A stretch of 64,000 nt of DNA from Terriglobales bacterium (GCA_035561515.1 DATMXP010000023.1:1-64000); one strand, 5' to 3'; numbered from the stretch's first letter, positions 43,332 through 53,800 are shown. Numbers and translations: made by a program. Notes: generated by a model from the sequence alone, not told the origin.

Positions 43332-43793
43332 ATGGGTATCATTGTTCGCTCTTCCGACGTCCACGCCGCCGGCGTGTTCACCACCGCTCCCATCCGCAAG
43401 CGCAGCAAGGTTGTGCGCTATACCGGACCGCATATCACCAAGGAAGAAGGCGACAAGATTTACGAACACCGCGACATCACTTATCTCTTTGCGCTCGGCA
43501 ACGGCGACCGCGTGATCGACGGACACGGGATTGCAGCTTTCATCAATCACTCCTGCGACCCGAACTGCGAAACCGATGAAATAAAAGGAGAGATTTGGAT
43601 CATCGCGACCCGCGACATCAGGCCGGGAGAAGAACTGACCTACGACTACAACCTGTTCGACGGAGAGGAAGACGATCCCGCTACGTGCCACTGTAAGTCG
43701 CGGCACTGCCGGGGATCTTTGTACTCTGAGGGCGAACTGCGGAAGCGAAAACGCGAAGCAAAAAAGAAAGCCGCAAAAGAAAAAGCGGCGTAA
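43332..43793 (+). CDS. SET-domain protein (lysine methyltransferase-like)
   Basis: A 153-residue single-domain SET protein. It shows the N-terminal VHAAGVFTTAPI (S-adenosylmethionine-binding GxG region modified), the pseudoknot motif NHSCDPNCE (72-80), ELTYDYN with the catalytic Tyr near 104-106, and a post-SET zinc motif C119-x-C121-x4-C126. It ends in a Lys/Ala-rich basic tail that may bind nucleic acid or a protein partner. Bacterial SET proteins methylate ribosomal or chromatin-like proteins in some cases, but the substrate here is unknown. The ATG is preferred over an upstream TTG at 43320. A hairpin spans the stop. Confidence 0.85.
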   Translation: MGIIVRSSDVHAAGVFTTAPIRKRSKVVRYTGPHITKEEGDKIYEHRDITYLFALGNGDRVIDGHGIAAFINHSCDPNCETDEIKGEIWIIATRDIRPGEELTYDYNLFDGEEDDPATCHCKSRHCRGSLYSEGELRKRKREAKKKAAKEKAA

Positions 43794-43808
43794 TCTCGCC
43801 GCTTCTCC
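43783..43808 (+). terminator. terminator overlapping the SET-gene stop
   Basis: AAGCGGCG (43783-43790) and CGCCGCTT (43797-43804) form a perfect 8-bp stem whose 6-nt loop contains the TAA stop; only a short CTCCT tract follows. Confidence 0.6.
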
Positions 43809-43823
43809 TGCTATCAGAATGGT

Positions 43824-44180
43824 CTATGCTGTTGCGCGCTGCGCGAACGACTTCACCGCCTCTTCTTCCGTGTCGTACACATCGAACACGGTCAAAAGCT
43901 TCGTGACCTGCAGCAAATCAACCACGCGCTGTTGCAACTTGGCCAACTTCACCATACCGCCGGAATGCTGGGCAGACGAATACAAGCCCACCAGCGTACC
44001 CAGTCCACCGCTGTCGATATAAGTGGTTTCACCAAGGTTGATAACGACAGATTTCGTCTCAGCAAGCAGATTTTTTACTGTGTCACGTAGCGCGCTCGCT
44101 TCATCGCCGAAGAGCAGCCGGCCACGACAGTCCACGATCGAAACGTTGTCCACCACCCGGACCCCAAGCTTCAATTGCAT
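43824..44180 (-). CDS. STAS-domain anti-sigma factor antagonist
   Basis: A 118-residue STAS protein of the SpoIIAA/RsbV type. The strand VSIVDCRGRLLFGDEASALR opens the fold, and Ser57 in TTYIDSGGLGTLVG is the residue normally phosphorylated by an anti-sigma serine kinase. No kinase or sigma factor is nearby. The GGGGAGG ribosome site is 8 nt before the ATG, so translation should be strong. A partner-switch role in a stress or envelope response is the usual reading. Confidence 0.9.
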   Translation of the reverse strand: MQLKLGVRVVDNVSIVDCRGRLLFGDEASALRDTVKNLLAETKSVVINLGETTYIDSGGLGTLVGLYSSAQHSGGMVKLAKLQQRVVDLLQVTKLLTVFDVYDTEEEAVKSFAQRATA

Positions 44181-44260
44181 AGCGAACCTCCCCAGAATCT
44201 CACGGCGAAAACTCTAGCTGGTCGCTTGGAAGATGGCAAGTGATCTATCCACAAAATCGG

Positions 44261-44860
44261 CTAAACTCGGGCCGTTTTCCACTGCCCGGCCCTGTCCCAC
44301 TCCAGCGTTTCAGCCACCCGCCCCGACAGTTCCTCACCCCAGTGCCGCTGCACAATAGCCAAAGCCAAGTCGATCCCGGCCGTTATTCCCGCGGACGTTG
44401 CGATCCGGCCATCGAAGATCACCCGTGCATCCGCATCGACCGTAATAGCGTTGTATTCCCGCAGCAGTTCGACCCGGCTGCGATGGGTTGTGGCACGTTT
44501 CCCGTCCAGCACGTGGGACGCAGCCAGGATCAAAGCCCCCGTGCAAACTGAAGCCACCTCTCCAGGCTGCTTCCGGACAAACTCAAGTGTCGCCCCGTCA
44601 TGACGCACCGGTCCGCGGGCGCCTGGCCCCCCGGGCACAATCAGCAAGTCGAGAGGAGGACAGGAGGCAAACGTCGCATCCGGTTTGAAGGTCAAACCAA
44701 AGTGCGCCCTGACTTCGGCATGGGTTTTCGCCACCAGCACCGCTTTGCAGGGCGCCCCGTGTTTGGCCGCAATCCCGAAGACTTCCATTGGGCCGACAAA
44801 GTCCAGCTCCTCGACATCGTCGAATACAAGAATGCCAATCGTGAATTGCGGCTTCGTCAT
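44261..44860 (-). CDS. DJ-1/PfpI family protein
   Basis: A 199-residue cytosolic protein of the glutamine amidotransferase-like class. The nucleophile elbow is at C106 in SVCTGALIL, and E18 in FDDVEELDF is the acidic partner. LLIVPGGPG is a family signature. Members include isocyanide hydratases, glyoxalase-like enzymes and chaperones, so the reaction is not certain; the D-x-V-E-E-L-D-F opening resembles InhA/isonitrile hydratase-type proteins. It starts 4 nt after the aldo/keto reductase stop and is likely in one transcript with it, suggesting carbonyl detoxification. Confidence 0.88.
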   Translation of the reverse strand: MTKPQFTIGILVFDDVEELDFVGPMEVFGIAAKHGAPCKAVLVAKTHAEVRAHFGLTFKPDATFASCPPLDLLIVPGGPGARGPVRHDGATLEFVRKQPGEVASVCTGALILAASHVLDGKRATTHRSRVELLREYNAITVDADARVIFDGRIATSAGITAGIDLALAIVQRHWGEELSGRVAETLEWDRAGQWKTARV

Positions 44861-44864
44861 CTGA

Positions 44865-45908
44865 TTAGCTCCACTTGCGGAAGAACAGGGCCTGGCGCAT
44901 CACGGGCGCGGTCTTCTCCGCGAGAGAAGCCAACTGGGTCTCGTTGAGCGGTGTGAACTCACGCGCCAGTTGCACGTTTTGCTCGAGTTGTGCCACGGAA
45001 TCACACCCAATGATGATCGTGCTCACCGGCAACGAAAGCACGTAGTACATTGCTTCCTTGATATGCAGCGTGCCGGGACTCTTTGCCGGTCCTTCCCAGC
45101 CACGCTGTTCTTCGGCCGGCGGAGGCGTGAACGTCGAAAGGATTCGTCCCCGGGCAGGAATCTTCATTCCGATAATGCCCATCTGCTTCTCCACCGCCAT
45201 CGGCAGCAGCTTCTCGATGAAGCTCAAGTGGTGTTTGTCGGCGGCGTTCAGCGCCATCAGGACGGTGTCGAATGGGAACCGGCGGATACCCTCCATCAGC
45301 ACTTCAGGATCAGCATGTCCGGTTAGGCCTAAATACCGCACGATCTTCCGCTCGCGAGCCTGCTGCAAGGCTTCTATGGCGCCGCCCTTCGCGAAAATGC
45401 GATCCAGTTCTTCCATGCGCGACAGGTTGTGTAGCTGCCAAAGATCAAGGTGGTCCGTTTGCAGGAGTTTCAGAGACTCGTCCAGGAGCTTCAAAGATCC
45501 GTCTTTTGTTCGATCATGAGTCTTCGTCGCTAGAAAAGCTTCCTTGCGGCGACGCTTCATCACCTGCCCGATATAGCCCTGGCTAACTCCGCCACCGTAA
45601 AAAGCCGCCGTGTCGATGTAGTTCACGCCGAGATCGAGGGCACGCTCCACGATCGGCACTGCAATCTTGTCGTTGTCCTTCTTCTCCACCGAAGCCTGTC
45701 CGCCCAGGCTGAAGATACCGACCTTGTATCCGGTCTTGCCCAGGTTGCGGGTGGGCATAGCTTTCGTCGTTTCTGGGTTTTCCGGCAGCGGCGGCATGGC
45801 ATTGGCCGACGTCGTGAGGGTAGATCCCGCGATAATTCCAGCGGCAGCGGTGCCGCCCAGTTTCAGGAAGTCACGGCGTATAAGTGCAGGGTTTTTGGTA
45901 TCTTCCAC
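44865..45908 (-). CDS. Tat-exported aldo/keto reductase
   Basis: A 347-residue NADPH-dependent oxidoreductase with a twin-arginine signal (RRDFLKLGGTAAAG, residues 11-24), so it probably acts in the periplasm or on its membrane. The TIM-barrel catalytic set is Asp and Tyr in YIDTAAFYGGG, a Lys near ATKTHDRTKDG and a His in LDLWQLHNL. The start is the GTG at 45908, which has AGGAGGAG 4 nt upstream; the frame extends 21 codons further without support. The gene is followed by the DJ-1/PfpI gene in the same unit. Confidence 0.85.
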   Translation of the reverse strand: MEDTKNPALIRRDFLKLGGTAAAGIIAGSTLTTSANAMPPLPENPETTKAMPTRNLGKTGYKVGIFSLGGQASVEKKDNDKIAVPIVERALDLGVNYIDTAAFYGGGVSQGYIGQVMKRRRKEAFLATKTHDRTKDGSLKLLDESLKLLQTDHLDLWQLHNLSRMEELDRIFAKGGAIEALQQARERKIVRYLGLTGHADPEVLMEGIRRFPFDTVLMALNAADKHHLSFIEKLLPMAVEKQMGIIGMKIPARGRILSTFTPPPAEEQRGWEGPAKSPGTLHIKEAMYYVLSLPVSTIIIGCDSVAQLEQNVQLAREFTPLNETQLASLAEKTAPVMRQALFFRKWS

Positions 45909-46041
45909 GAACTCCTCCTGTGCGGCGAATCCTACTCCTGCCCCGCCGTATTGCACAGTGACCCGCAACACAGCCCGACGCTTCAGCAGCTCAATTCACC
46001 TCGACCATCCTTGACACCAATATTCCTCGCTGCCGCTCCGA

Positions 46042-46047
46042 TATAAT
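46042..46047 (+). promoter_or_regulatory. -10 box before dnaX
   Basis: A consensus TATAAT lies 11 nt before the dnaX ATG, which would leave a leader of about 5 nt and no Shine-Dalgarno sequence. A TTGACA at 46011-46016 is 25 nt away, too far to pair normally. Confidence 0.45.
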
Positions 46048-46058
46048 CGAGTTTTCCC

Positions 46059-47828
46059 ATGAGCTACCAGGTCCTCGCCCGTAAATACCGACCCCAGAAG
46101 TTCTCCGACGTCATCGGACAGGACCACGTAACCCGCACGCTCAAGAACGCCATCGAACAGCAGCGCATCGCCCACGGCTATATCTTCAGCGGGCACCGCG
46201 GCATCGGCAAAACCACCATCGCCCGCATCCTGGCAATGGCCCTGAATTGCCGCTCTACCGATCATCCCGTCCCGGAGCCCTGCGGTGTTTGCGATTCCTG
46301 CGTCGAAATTCGCCAGGGCAATTCCGTGGACGTAATCGAAATCGACGCCGCCACCAACCGCGGCATCGACGAGGTCCGCGAGCTCCGTGAAGCCGCCCGA
46401 TATCGTCCGGCGCGCGATCGCTTCAAGATCTGGATCCTCGACGAAGCCCACCAGATCACGGACGCCGCCTTCAACGCCCTGCTCAAGACGCTTGAGGAAC
46501 CGCCCGGTCACGTCATTTTCATGATGGCCACCACCGAGCCCGAAGACATTCCGCAGACGATCCGCTCGCGGTGCCAGCATTTCTCGTTTCACGCCGTGCG
46601 CTTCGACGAAATCGTCAAGCAGCTCCGCTCAATCGCTGAAGCCGAAAAGATCGAGGCCGACGACAACGCTCTCGCGCTGCTTGCCGAAGCCGGTGACGGC
46701 TCCATGCGCGACGCCCTTTCCATCATGGACCAGGCTATCGCCACCACCACGGCTCGGCTTACCGCCGACGACGTCCGCGGGCTCGTGGGAGCCGTTTCCT
46801 CCGACATCCTCGAAGAGATGATGGAAGCGGTCGAGCGCAACTCGAGCGAGGAAGTACTGACGCTCGTGGATCGCCTCATGGTCGAAGGCCACAACCCGAC
46901 GCACTTCGCGCGCCAGATGGTCCGATTCCTGCGCAACTCGATCGTCGCCAAGGTCGCGGGCAAGGGCACTTCCCTTTTGCAGATCTCGCAGGACGAATCC
47001 GACCGTGTCTCGCGCGTCGCTGAAAAGTTCAGCGAAGAAGACCTCACGCGCTTCCTGCAAATCATGCTCCGCACGCACAGCGAACTCGGCTATAAGCACG
47101 AACAGCGTTTCCACCTCGAACTCGGTCTCCTGAAGTTGGTTCACGCGCAACGGCTGCTGTCGCTGGAGCAGATTCTAAGCAACGAGCCGCTCCCTAAGTC
47201 GGCTCCGACTTCTTCGCCCAGCCGACCCGCACCTGCACCGGCCCGTAGTGCGGAACCTGCTGCTGCACCGCCTCGACGACCTTCGCCTTTTGAGAGCGAC
47301 GTCGCCCGCCGAAAGGGTGAGCCACCCCGCGGCAGTATGAGCACCGCGCCTTCCATCGAAGGCACCAGCGCGATCGCCGTTGCCCCTGCTCCCGATCCGG
47401 TTCCCCAGCCGCAGGCGCAGCTCGGCGAGGTATCGCTACCGAAGATCCAAACCGCCACTCTCACCGCTATGGAGAAGGCCGGCCAGAAGATCATCGCCCA
47501 CTGGCTCGAACTGGGAGAGTGGAAGATCGAAGGCTCCGAAGTCATCATTGCTGTCGCCGCCAAGCAGCCGATGATTGACGCTGCCCTCAAGGGAGAAGCC
47601 CAACGTGTGCTGAATCAGTCCGCGACTGAAGCGGTTGGGCAAAACGTTCGCATCAAGGTGGTTGCCGGAGCCAATGGCAACGGTAATGGCGCTGCCATCG
47701 CAAAACCGATCATGTCCGATGGGTCCGACGCCCGTTCGCGCGCGATGAAAGATCCGATCGTGCAGAAGATGAAAGAGAAGTTCGGCGCAGAGATTCGTAC
47801 TGTCGTAGATCAGCGCAACAAGCGCTAA
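46059..47828 (+). CDS. dnaX: DNA polymerase III subunits gamma/tau
   Basis: A 589-residue clamp-loader ATPase. Walker A GHRGIGKT is at residues 45-52, zinc ligands are C64, C75, C78 and C81, and DEAHQITDAAFNALLKTLEEPP gives Walker B and the sensor region. The AAA+ core ends near residue 365. A Pro/Ala-rich linker follows, then a shorter C-terminal domain (about 460-589). I see no A6-type frameshift site of the E. coli kind. It heads the conserved dnaX-ybaB-recR group. Confidence 0.96.
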   Translation: MSYQVLARKYRPQKFSDVIGQDHVTRTLKNAIEQQRIAHGYIFSGHRGIGKTTIARILAMALNCRSTDHPVPEPCGVCDSCVEIRQGNSVDVIEIDAATNRGIDEVRELREAARYRPARDRFKIWILDEAHQITDAAFNALLKTLEEPPGHVIFMMATTEPEDIPQTIRSRCQHFSFHAVRFDEIVKQLRSIAEAEKIEADDNALALLAEAGDGSMRDALSIMDQAIATTTARLTADDVRGLVGAVSSDILEEMMEAVERNSSEEVLTLVDRLMVEGHNPTHFARQMVRFLRNSIVAKVAGKGTSLLQISQDESDRVSRVAEKFSEEDLTRFLQIMLRTHSELGYKHEQRFHLELGLLKLVHAQRLLSLEQILSNEPLPKSAPTSSPSRPAPAPARSAEPAAAPPRRPSPFESDVARRKGEPPRGSMSTAPSIEGTSAIAVAPAPDPVPQPQAQLGEVSLPKIQTATLTAMEKAGQKIIAHWLELGEWKIEGSEVIIAVAAKQPMIDAALKGEAQRVLNQSATEAVGQNVRIKVVAGANGNGNGAAIAKPIMSDGSDARSRAMKDPIVQKMKEKFGAEIRTVVDQRNKR

Positions 47829-47858
47829 GCCCATCACGGGCAGGCAAAGAGGAAAGAA

Positions 47859-48173
47859 ATGGGCGGTTTTAACCCCAAGCAACTACAGGAAATGATGTCG
47901 CAGGCGCGACAGAAATACGAAGAATTGCAGCATAAGTTGGCTTCCACGGTGGTCGAAGCCTCTGCCGGTGGCGGCTCCGTGAGCGTCAAGATGAACGGCC
48001 AGAAACAGGTCCTAAGCGTCGTCATCGACCCGGAGATCGTAAAGTCCGGCGACGTCGAAATGCTTCAGGACCTTGTCACCGCTGCTGTCAACGCCGCAGT
48101 CCGCAAGGTCGACGAGCAACTGCAGTCATCCATGGGATCGATGCTCGGCGGACTCAACATCCCGGGCCTGTAG
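47859..48173 (+). CDS. ybaB: nucleoid-associated protein YbaB/EbfC
   Basis: A 104-residue DNA-binding protein that forms a tweezer-like dimer. The pattern [20 protein letters not shown], then [20 protein letters not shown] and a late helix ending in [12 protein letters not shown], is the family signature. It lies between dnaX and recR, as in most bacteria, and has GAGGAAAG just before the ATG. The following 60-nt gap contains two adjacent hairpins. Confidence 0.95.
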   Translation: MGGFNPKQLQEMMSQARQKYEELQHKLASTVVEASAGGGSVSVKMNGQKQVLSVVIDPEIVKSGDVEMLQDLVTAAVNAAVRKVDEQLQSSMGSMLGGLNIPGL

Positions 48174-48174
48174 C

Positions 48175-48217
48175 GCCGGCGATTCGCCGGCATGTAATGC
48201 GGGAATCTTGCCCGCAT
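48175..48217 (+). repeat. two adjacent hairpins between ybaB and recR (REP-like)
   Basis: GCCGGCG-ATT-CGCCGGC (48175-48191) and ATGCGGG-N7-CCCGCAT (48197-48217) are perfect 7-bp stems placed back to back. The second half resembles short extragenic palindromes that are frequent in related genomes. Confidence 0.6.
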
Positions 48218-48231
48218 CCGAAGGAAACAGA

Positions 48232-48831
48232 ATGTCCCGTTTTGCCGAGCCGATGGCTCGACTGATCGAAGAACTGAAAAAGCTCCCGGGCGTCGGATCG
48301 AAATCCGCACAACGCCTGGCGTTTCACATTCTCCGTTCTTCCGATGACGACGCCACCGCGCTCGCCGATTCCATCCGGGACGTCAAGGCCAAACTCCACC
48401 TCTGCTCCATCTGCAACAACATCACCGACGTCGACCCATGTACCTACTGCTCGAATGCCACTCGCAACCAGCGACTTGTGTGCGTAGTCGAGGAACCCAC
48501 CAACATCACGGCGATCGAAAAGGGCAAGAACTACAACGGCGTGTATCACGTGCTGCACGGCACCATCTCTCCGCTGCATGGTGTCGGCCCGGAACACCTC
48601 CGTATTTCCAATCTTGTGAAGCGCATTGACTCCGGCGACGTGGACGAAGTCATCCTGGCCACCAACCCAACCGTCGAGGGCGAGGCCACCGCCCACTATC
48701 TATCGAACGTGATTAAGCGTCCGAACGTAAAAGTGACCCGCATCGCCACCGGCATCCCCGCGGGGGCCGACATCGAGTACGCCGACGAAGTCACTATCCT
48801 CAAGGCTATGGAAGGCCGCCGGGAGCTATAG
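48232..48831 (+). CDS. recR: recombination mediator RecR
   Basis: A 199-residue protein that with RecF/RecO loads RecA on gapped DNA. It has an N-terminal helix-hairpin-helix ([19 protein letters not shown]), a zinc finger at C58-x2-C61 and C70-x2-C73, a Toprim domain ([16 protein letters not shown]) and a C-terminal Walker-like region. The start is set at the ATG at 48232, which has GAAGGA 7 nt upstream; the frame opens earlier over the hairpins. The terminal [17 protein letters not shown] matches the family end. Confidence 0.96.
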   Translation: MSRFAEPMARLIEELKKLPGVGSKSAQRLAFHILRSSDDDATALADSIRDVKAKLHLCSICNNITDVDPCTYCSNATRNQRLVCVVEEPTNITAIEKGKNYNGVYHVLHGTISPLHGVGPEHLRISNLVKRIDSGDVDEVILATNPTVEGEATAHYLSNVIKRPNVKVTRIATGIPAGADIEYADEVTILKAMEGRREL

Positions 48832-48909
48832 TCGAAAGTTCGCATCTCGCCTGCCATTAAGGTGTACTCTTCTTTTTCACATTCCAACCGCTCTAACGAG
48901 GAAGCGATC

Positions 48910-50622
48910 ATGTTTCGATTCGCATTGTTAGTGCTGTCGATATTCTGCATGGCGTCAATTTCAGTTGCACAAGAAAAGAAAGAAGCCGCACCTCTTCCCG
49001 TCCAGGGACGCTCCGTCATTCAAACCAAATTTGGCATCGTCGCCACCAGCCAACCGCTGGCTTCAATGGCTGGAGTGCAGATCCTCGAGCGCGGCGGAAA
49101 CGCAATTGATGCCGCCATTGCCGCCAACGCCACGCTTGGACTGATGGAACCTACCAGCAACGGTGTGGGTGGCGACCTGTTCGCCCTCGTTTACGACGTC
49201 AAAACGAAAAAGTTATACGGACTGAACTCCAGCGGATGGTCGCCGAAGGCACTCACTCCCGCGCTCCTCGCATCGAAGGGAATCACCACCATGCCCGAGC
49301 GCGGCGTCTGGACCGTCACCGTTCCCGGCACCGTCGCGGGATGGAACGCCCTGCGTGAAAAGTTCGGCACACTCCCGTTCTCTACCATCCTCGCGCCGGC
49401 GATCTACTATGCCGAGAACGGCTTCCCCGTAAACCAGGTAACCGCCGGACTCTGGTCTCGTTCGGTGAAGTTCCTTTCGTCGCATCCGAACTCCGCCGCC
49501 ACATATCTCATCGACGGTAAAGCTCCCGCCGCCGGCCAAGTATTCCGCAATCCTGATCTCGCCAATACGCTTCGCCGCATCGCCTCTCAAGGCCGTGACG
49601 GCTACTACAAGGGCCAAACCGCACAGGCAATCGTCGATATCGAAAAAGAATTCGGCGGCGTGATGACGCTCGAAGATCTTGCGGAGTTTCAACCCGAATG
49701 GGTCACACCCATTTCCACCACTTATCGAGGCTGGACGGTCTACGAGATTCCTCCCAACACGCAAGGCATCGCCGCCCTCATCATGCTCAACCTGATGGAG
49801 CAGTTTCCCCTCGGCGAATATGGATTCCACAGCGTGCGCGCGCTGCACACCATGATTGAAGCCAAGAAGCTCGCGTACGCCGATATGCTCCGCTACGTCG
49901 GCGACCCGAAGTTCTCCGCCATTCCCGTCGCGCAGATGCTCGACAAAACACACGCCGCCGAACGCGCCAAACTCATCGGCGAGACGCCGAACTGTAAGCC
50001 CGAGCCATCACAATTTGCCGGCCTCACCGGCAGCAAGGGCAACGACACCATTTACATGACGGCCATCGACAAGGACGGCAACATCGTTTCGCTGATCCAA
50101 AGCAATTATTCGGGCTTCGGCTCCGGGCTCGTGCCAAAGGGCATGGGATTCATGCTTCAGAATCGCGGTGCTTTGTTCACGCTCAACCCCAATCAGCCGA
50201 ACACTCTTGAAGGACACAAACGTCCGCTGCACACCATCATTCCGTCGTTCATGGAAAAGGGAAATACGCGTATCGGCTTCGGCATCATGGGCGGATGGAA
50301 TCAGGCGCAGGCCCACGCCCAGTTCGTAGCAAATATCGTCGACTACGGAATGAATATCCAGCAGGCGCTTGAGGCCGGACGTTTCACTAAATCGTCCTTC
50401 GATGGCTGCGATGTCCAAATCGAAGAGCTCGTCCCGCAAGCCACCCGCGATGCGCTCACCAAACTCGGCCACCAGGTCGAAACCGTTCCTCGACGCACAC
50501 CTATCTTCGGTTACGGACAGGCCGTGATGGATAACGGCACGGGTGTCCACTTCGGTGCCAGCGATCCTCGCCACGACGGTGCAGCCATCCCGCAACCGGG
50601 ACCAGTTTTTATGGGTAAATGA
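48910..50622 (+). CDS. ggt: gamma-glutamyltransferase
   Basis: A 570-residue periplasmic N-terminal nucleophile hydrolase that cleaves gamma-glutamyl compounds such as glutathione. It has a signal peptide (residues 1-19), and the proenzyme is expected to cut itself before Thr380 in GNDTIYMTAIDKDGN to give the large and small subunits. ERGGNAIDAAIAANATLGLM and TSNGVGGDLFALVYD are family signatures. The ATG at 48910 starts the signal peptide and has GAGGAAG 6 nt upstream. It is followed by a perfect 12-bp hairpin without a T-run. Confidence 0.93.
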   Translation: MFRFALLVLSIFCMASISVAQEKKEAAPLPVQGRSVIQTKFGIVATSQPLASMAGVQILERGGNAIDAAIAANATLGLMEPTSNGVGGDLFALVYDVKTKKLYGLNSSGWSPKALTPALLASKGITTMPERGVWTVTVPGTVAGWNALREKFGTLPFSTILAPAIYYAENGFPVNQVTAGLWSRSVKFLSSHPNSAATYLIDGKAPAAGQVFRNPDLANTLRRIASQGRDGYYKGQTAQAIVDIEKEFGGVMTLEDLAEFQPEWVTPISTTYRGWTVYEIPPNTQGIAALIMLNLMEQFPLGEYGFHSVRALHTMIEAKKLAYADMLRYVGDPKFSAIPVAQMLDKTHAAERAKLIGETPNCKPEPSQFAGLTGSKGNDTIYMTAIDKDGNIVSLIQSNYSGFGSGLVPKGMGFMLQNRGALFTLNPNQPNTLEGHKRPLHTIIPSFMEKGNTRIGFGIMGGWNQAQAHAQFVANIVDYGMNIQQALEAGRFTKSSFDGCDVQIEELVPQATRDALTKLGHQVETVPRRTPIFGYGQAVMDNGTGVHFGASDPRHDGAAIPQPGPVFMGK

Positions 50623-50632
50623 TTCCGAATCA

Positions 50633-50665
50633 GCAACGCGGAGCTTTCAACAGGCTCCGCGTTGC
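50633..50665 (+). terminator. stable hairpin after ggt
   Basis: GCAACGCGGAGC (50633-50644) and GCTCCGCGTTGC (50654-50665) form a perfect 12-bp stem with a 9-nt loop. No T-run follows, so it may stabilise the 3' end or act in rho-dependent stopping. Confidence 0.6.
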
Positions 50666-50817
50666 ACCCGATCAAAGTGGCCCTCGACCTGCTGTGTTTC
50701 CCGTAACTGCACTCATGGATGTGACCTAGAACCCCTCATTTCGTTGACAGAGTCTCTGGACGGGCAACATACTTTTTTCATAGACCCCGCAACTTAGGAA
50801 AGCTGGTCCGGCGACTG

Positions 50818-53800
50818 ATGCCCTCGAAGTGTGGTTCCACTCATGCTCGCTTCTTTCTAGCATTTTTGCTGCTTCTTTTTGTAAGCCTCGTTTCGTTCGC
50901 AGCCGAACCGGACAAGGAGCGGGCCGAAAAGGCAGAGCGCGATAATCCGCGCGAGCGCGAGTCATGGTTCCTTCGCGGACGCACCTTTAAGGGCCGCCCA
51001 GCGCCCCAACTTTTGAAGCAGGCGCACCAGCAGCGGGACACTCTGCGGTACCAAGCCATCCGTCGCGCACAGGTCCGCACAGCCGCCGTTGCGTCGCCCC
51101 TTCCCTCGCCCATATGGAGCCCTCTCGGCCCAGCACCGCTGAAATCAGTTCCGAACGTTGGCGATCAGCAGGACTACGGGTTCACTACAGGTCGTGCGAC
51201 TGCCGTTGTGGTCGACCAGAACGATCCCACTGGAAATACCGTTTATCTGACCGGCGCGTATGGTGGAGTTTGGAAATCCACTTCCGCCGCGAATACCGAT
51301 CTCGCAAGAGTTTTTTGGACACCGATCATCGACGATCAGGAGACGATTGCTGTCGGATCGATGGCCATTCAACCCGGCAACAGCAACCTGCTCCTCGTCG
51401 GCACCGGAGAGGCAAACAGTTCCTCGGATTCCTACTATGGACTTGGCATTCTTCGCTCCACTGACGGAGGAGTTTCCTGGAGCCTGATCTCGACAGCTAA
51501 CAACGGTGCCCGCCTCTTCCACGGCCTCGCCTTCGCTAAAATTGCATTCAGTACCGACAATCCGAACATCGTTGTCGCTGCTACCGCTGCCGCTAGCGTG
51601 GGTACTGCGAACGGCCTCGACCAAAGTCCTTCGGCTGCGGAGTGCGCTGATCTTTCACTCACGCGGGTCTGCCGCGGAATCTACTATTCCTACGACTCCG
51701 GCCAGAGTTGGACCCAGGCCACCATGGTTGACCCCGGTGGTGCTCCCGATGCTGGTTCCGTTTCCTCGGTTCATTACAACCCGCAACAGCACAAGTTCTA
51801 CGCAGCGTCTCGCTTCCACGGCTTTTACGTTTCGTCCGACGGCGTCACGTGGTACCGGATGAGTTCGGACCCCAGCGGGTTCAATCAACCCTCAAGTGGC
51901 CTGAATCTTACGGCGTGTCCTACCGTCCTTCCGACGAATACCAGCTCGCGTGTCTGCCCTCTTTATCGCGGCGAAATCACCCAGGTGCCCGGACGCGACG
52001 AGATGTACGTCTGGTATGTGAATGCCGACAACCCTCCAGTGAACGGAGGCATTTACCAGACTAAGGATGGCGGGAAAACGTGGGTCTCTCTGAACGTCAG
52101 CGGCATCACAAATTGCGGCGACACACAAGGCTGCGGAACTGAGCAGGGCGATTTCAACCTCGCCCTCATGGCAGTTCCGAATGGCGCCACTGCCACCGAT
52201 CTCTACGCTGGTGCCATCAACATCTTCCGCTGCCAGATCAACTCGAATAACTCCACGTGCAGTTCAAACGCATTCGTCAATCTCACGCACGTGTACGGAT
52301 GCGACCCGTTCGGCTCATTATCCAAGGTGCACCCTGACCAACACGGCTTCGACATGGTCCAGGCGAATGCCAACATTCTCTATTTTGCGAATGACGGCGG
52401 CATCACTCGCACGCTCTCCTCTTATTCGACGCAGGCCAAGTACTGCGACTCCAAGAATCCGAACGCACCCACCATTCTCTTCGACAACCTGAATGGAACC
52501 ATGGGCTCCATGACCCAGTTCGTATGGTTCTCGCAGCATCCCACCGATCAGTACACGATGCTCGGCGGCACGCAGGACAACGGCTCGCCCATGATTGACT
52601 CCGACAATTCCGGCCCTAACGGGTTGGCGTGGCGTTCGGTCCTGCTCGGCGACGGCGGCTACAACGATATAAATCCTCAGTCGCCAAACGACCGTTTCGC
52701 TTCCTTTCCAATCAGTCCAAGCCGCGTCCTGGTGGCCCGATGCACAACTGGCGAGAACTGTAGCGACAGCATCTTCAGCAGCAACCAGGTAGTTACTTCA
52801 GCCAAGCTCGGAAACGACACGGCTTCCTTTTATATGCCTTACATGCTCGACCCGCAGGACTCGAGCAAACTCGTCGTCGGCACGTGCCGCGTGTGGCGCG
52901 TCGGCACCAATGGGTCAAGCGCCGTCGCGCTCAGCCAGAACTTTTCCAACGGAACCACCAACTCATGCGCGAGCGGCTCGGCCTACATCTCCGCTCTTGC
53001 GGCCGGCGGTCCTGTGAATTCGAGCGGCTCGCAAGTCCTCTACGCCGGAACAGACAACGGAAAGGTCTTCTTCACCCCCGACGCCACCGATTTTCGAGTA
53101 ACGTGGACGGAGATCTCCAACAACGGAGCCTTCTCGAATTCCGCCGTTTGCGGATCAACTTCAAGCCCCGCCCGTTGTCCGATCTCAGGTATCGCCATCG
53201 ATCCCCGCGATGCAACCGGTCGCACCGCTTACGTCACCATCATGGGATTCAACACACCGCACGTCTGGCAGACGACCGACGGCGGAAATTCCTGGTCCAA
53301 CATCACCGGCAATCTCCCTGACGCCCCGGCTAATGGTGCTGTCGTCTACTCGGGTGATGGAAGTATTTATGTCGCGACCGATGTCGGCGTTTACTCAACC
53401 GCAAGTCCGTCAGGCGGAAACACGATTTGGACAGAAGTCGGTCCGGCCACCGGCGCTGGCACACTACCGAACGTTGCCGTTACCCGCATCGCGATCTTCG
53501 CTCCGACCGGAAGTCCCGCACGTCTTCGCGCCTCGACATACGGACGCGGCGTCTGGGAAATTCCGATCGCCGGTAGTTCTGCACCTGACTTCGCGGTCAC
53601 AATTCCCGATTCCGCACTGGTAACCTTCCCCGGGCAAGTCGTTACCTTCAACGGCTCCATCACTACAGCGAATGGCTATAGCAGCGCCATCAATCTCTCC
53701 TGCGACGCCACCACCAACGGAACCCCAGGTCCATTGCCGCAAACCTGCTCGCCCAGCATGCCGGTGAATGGGATCTTCACCGTTACCGCGGCCAATCCCA

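Noticed and set aside
46011..46047. TTGACA and TATAAT before dnaX as a canonical promoter pair
   Set aside because: Spacing is 25 nt, outside the usual range, so only the -10 was listed.
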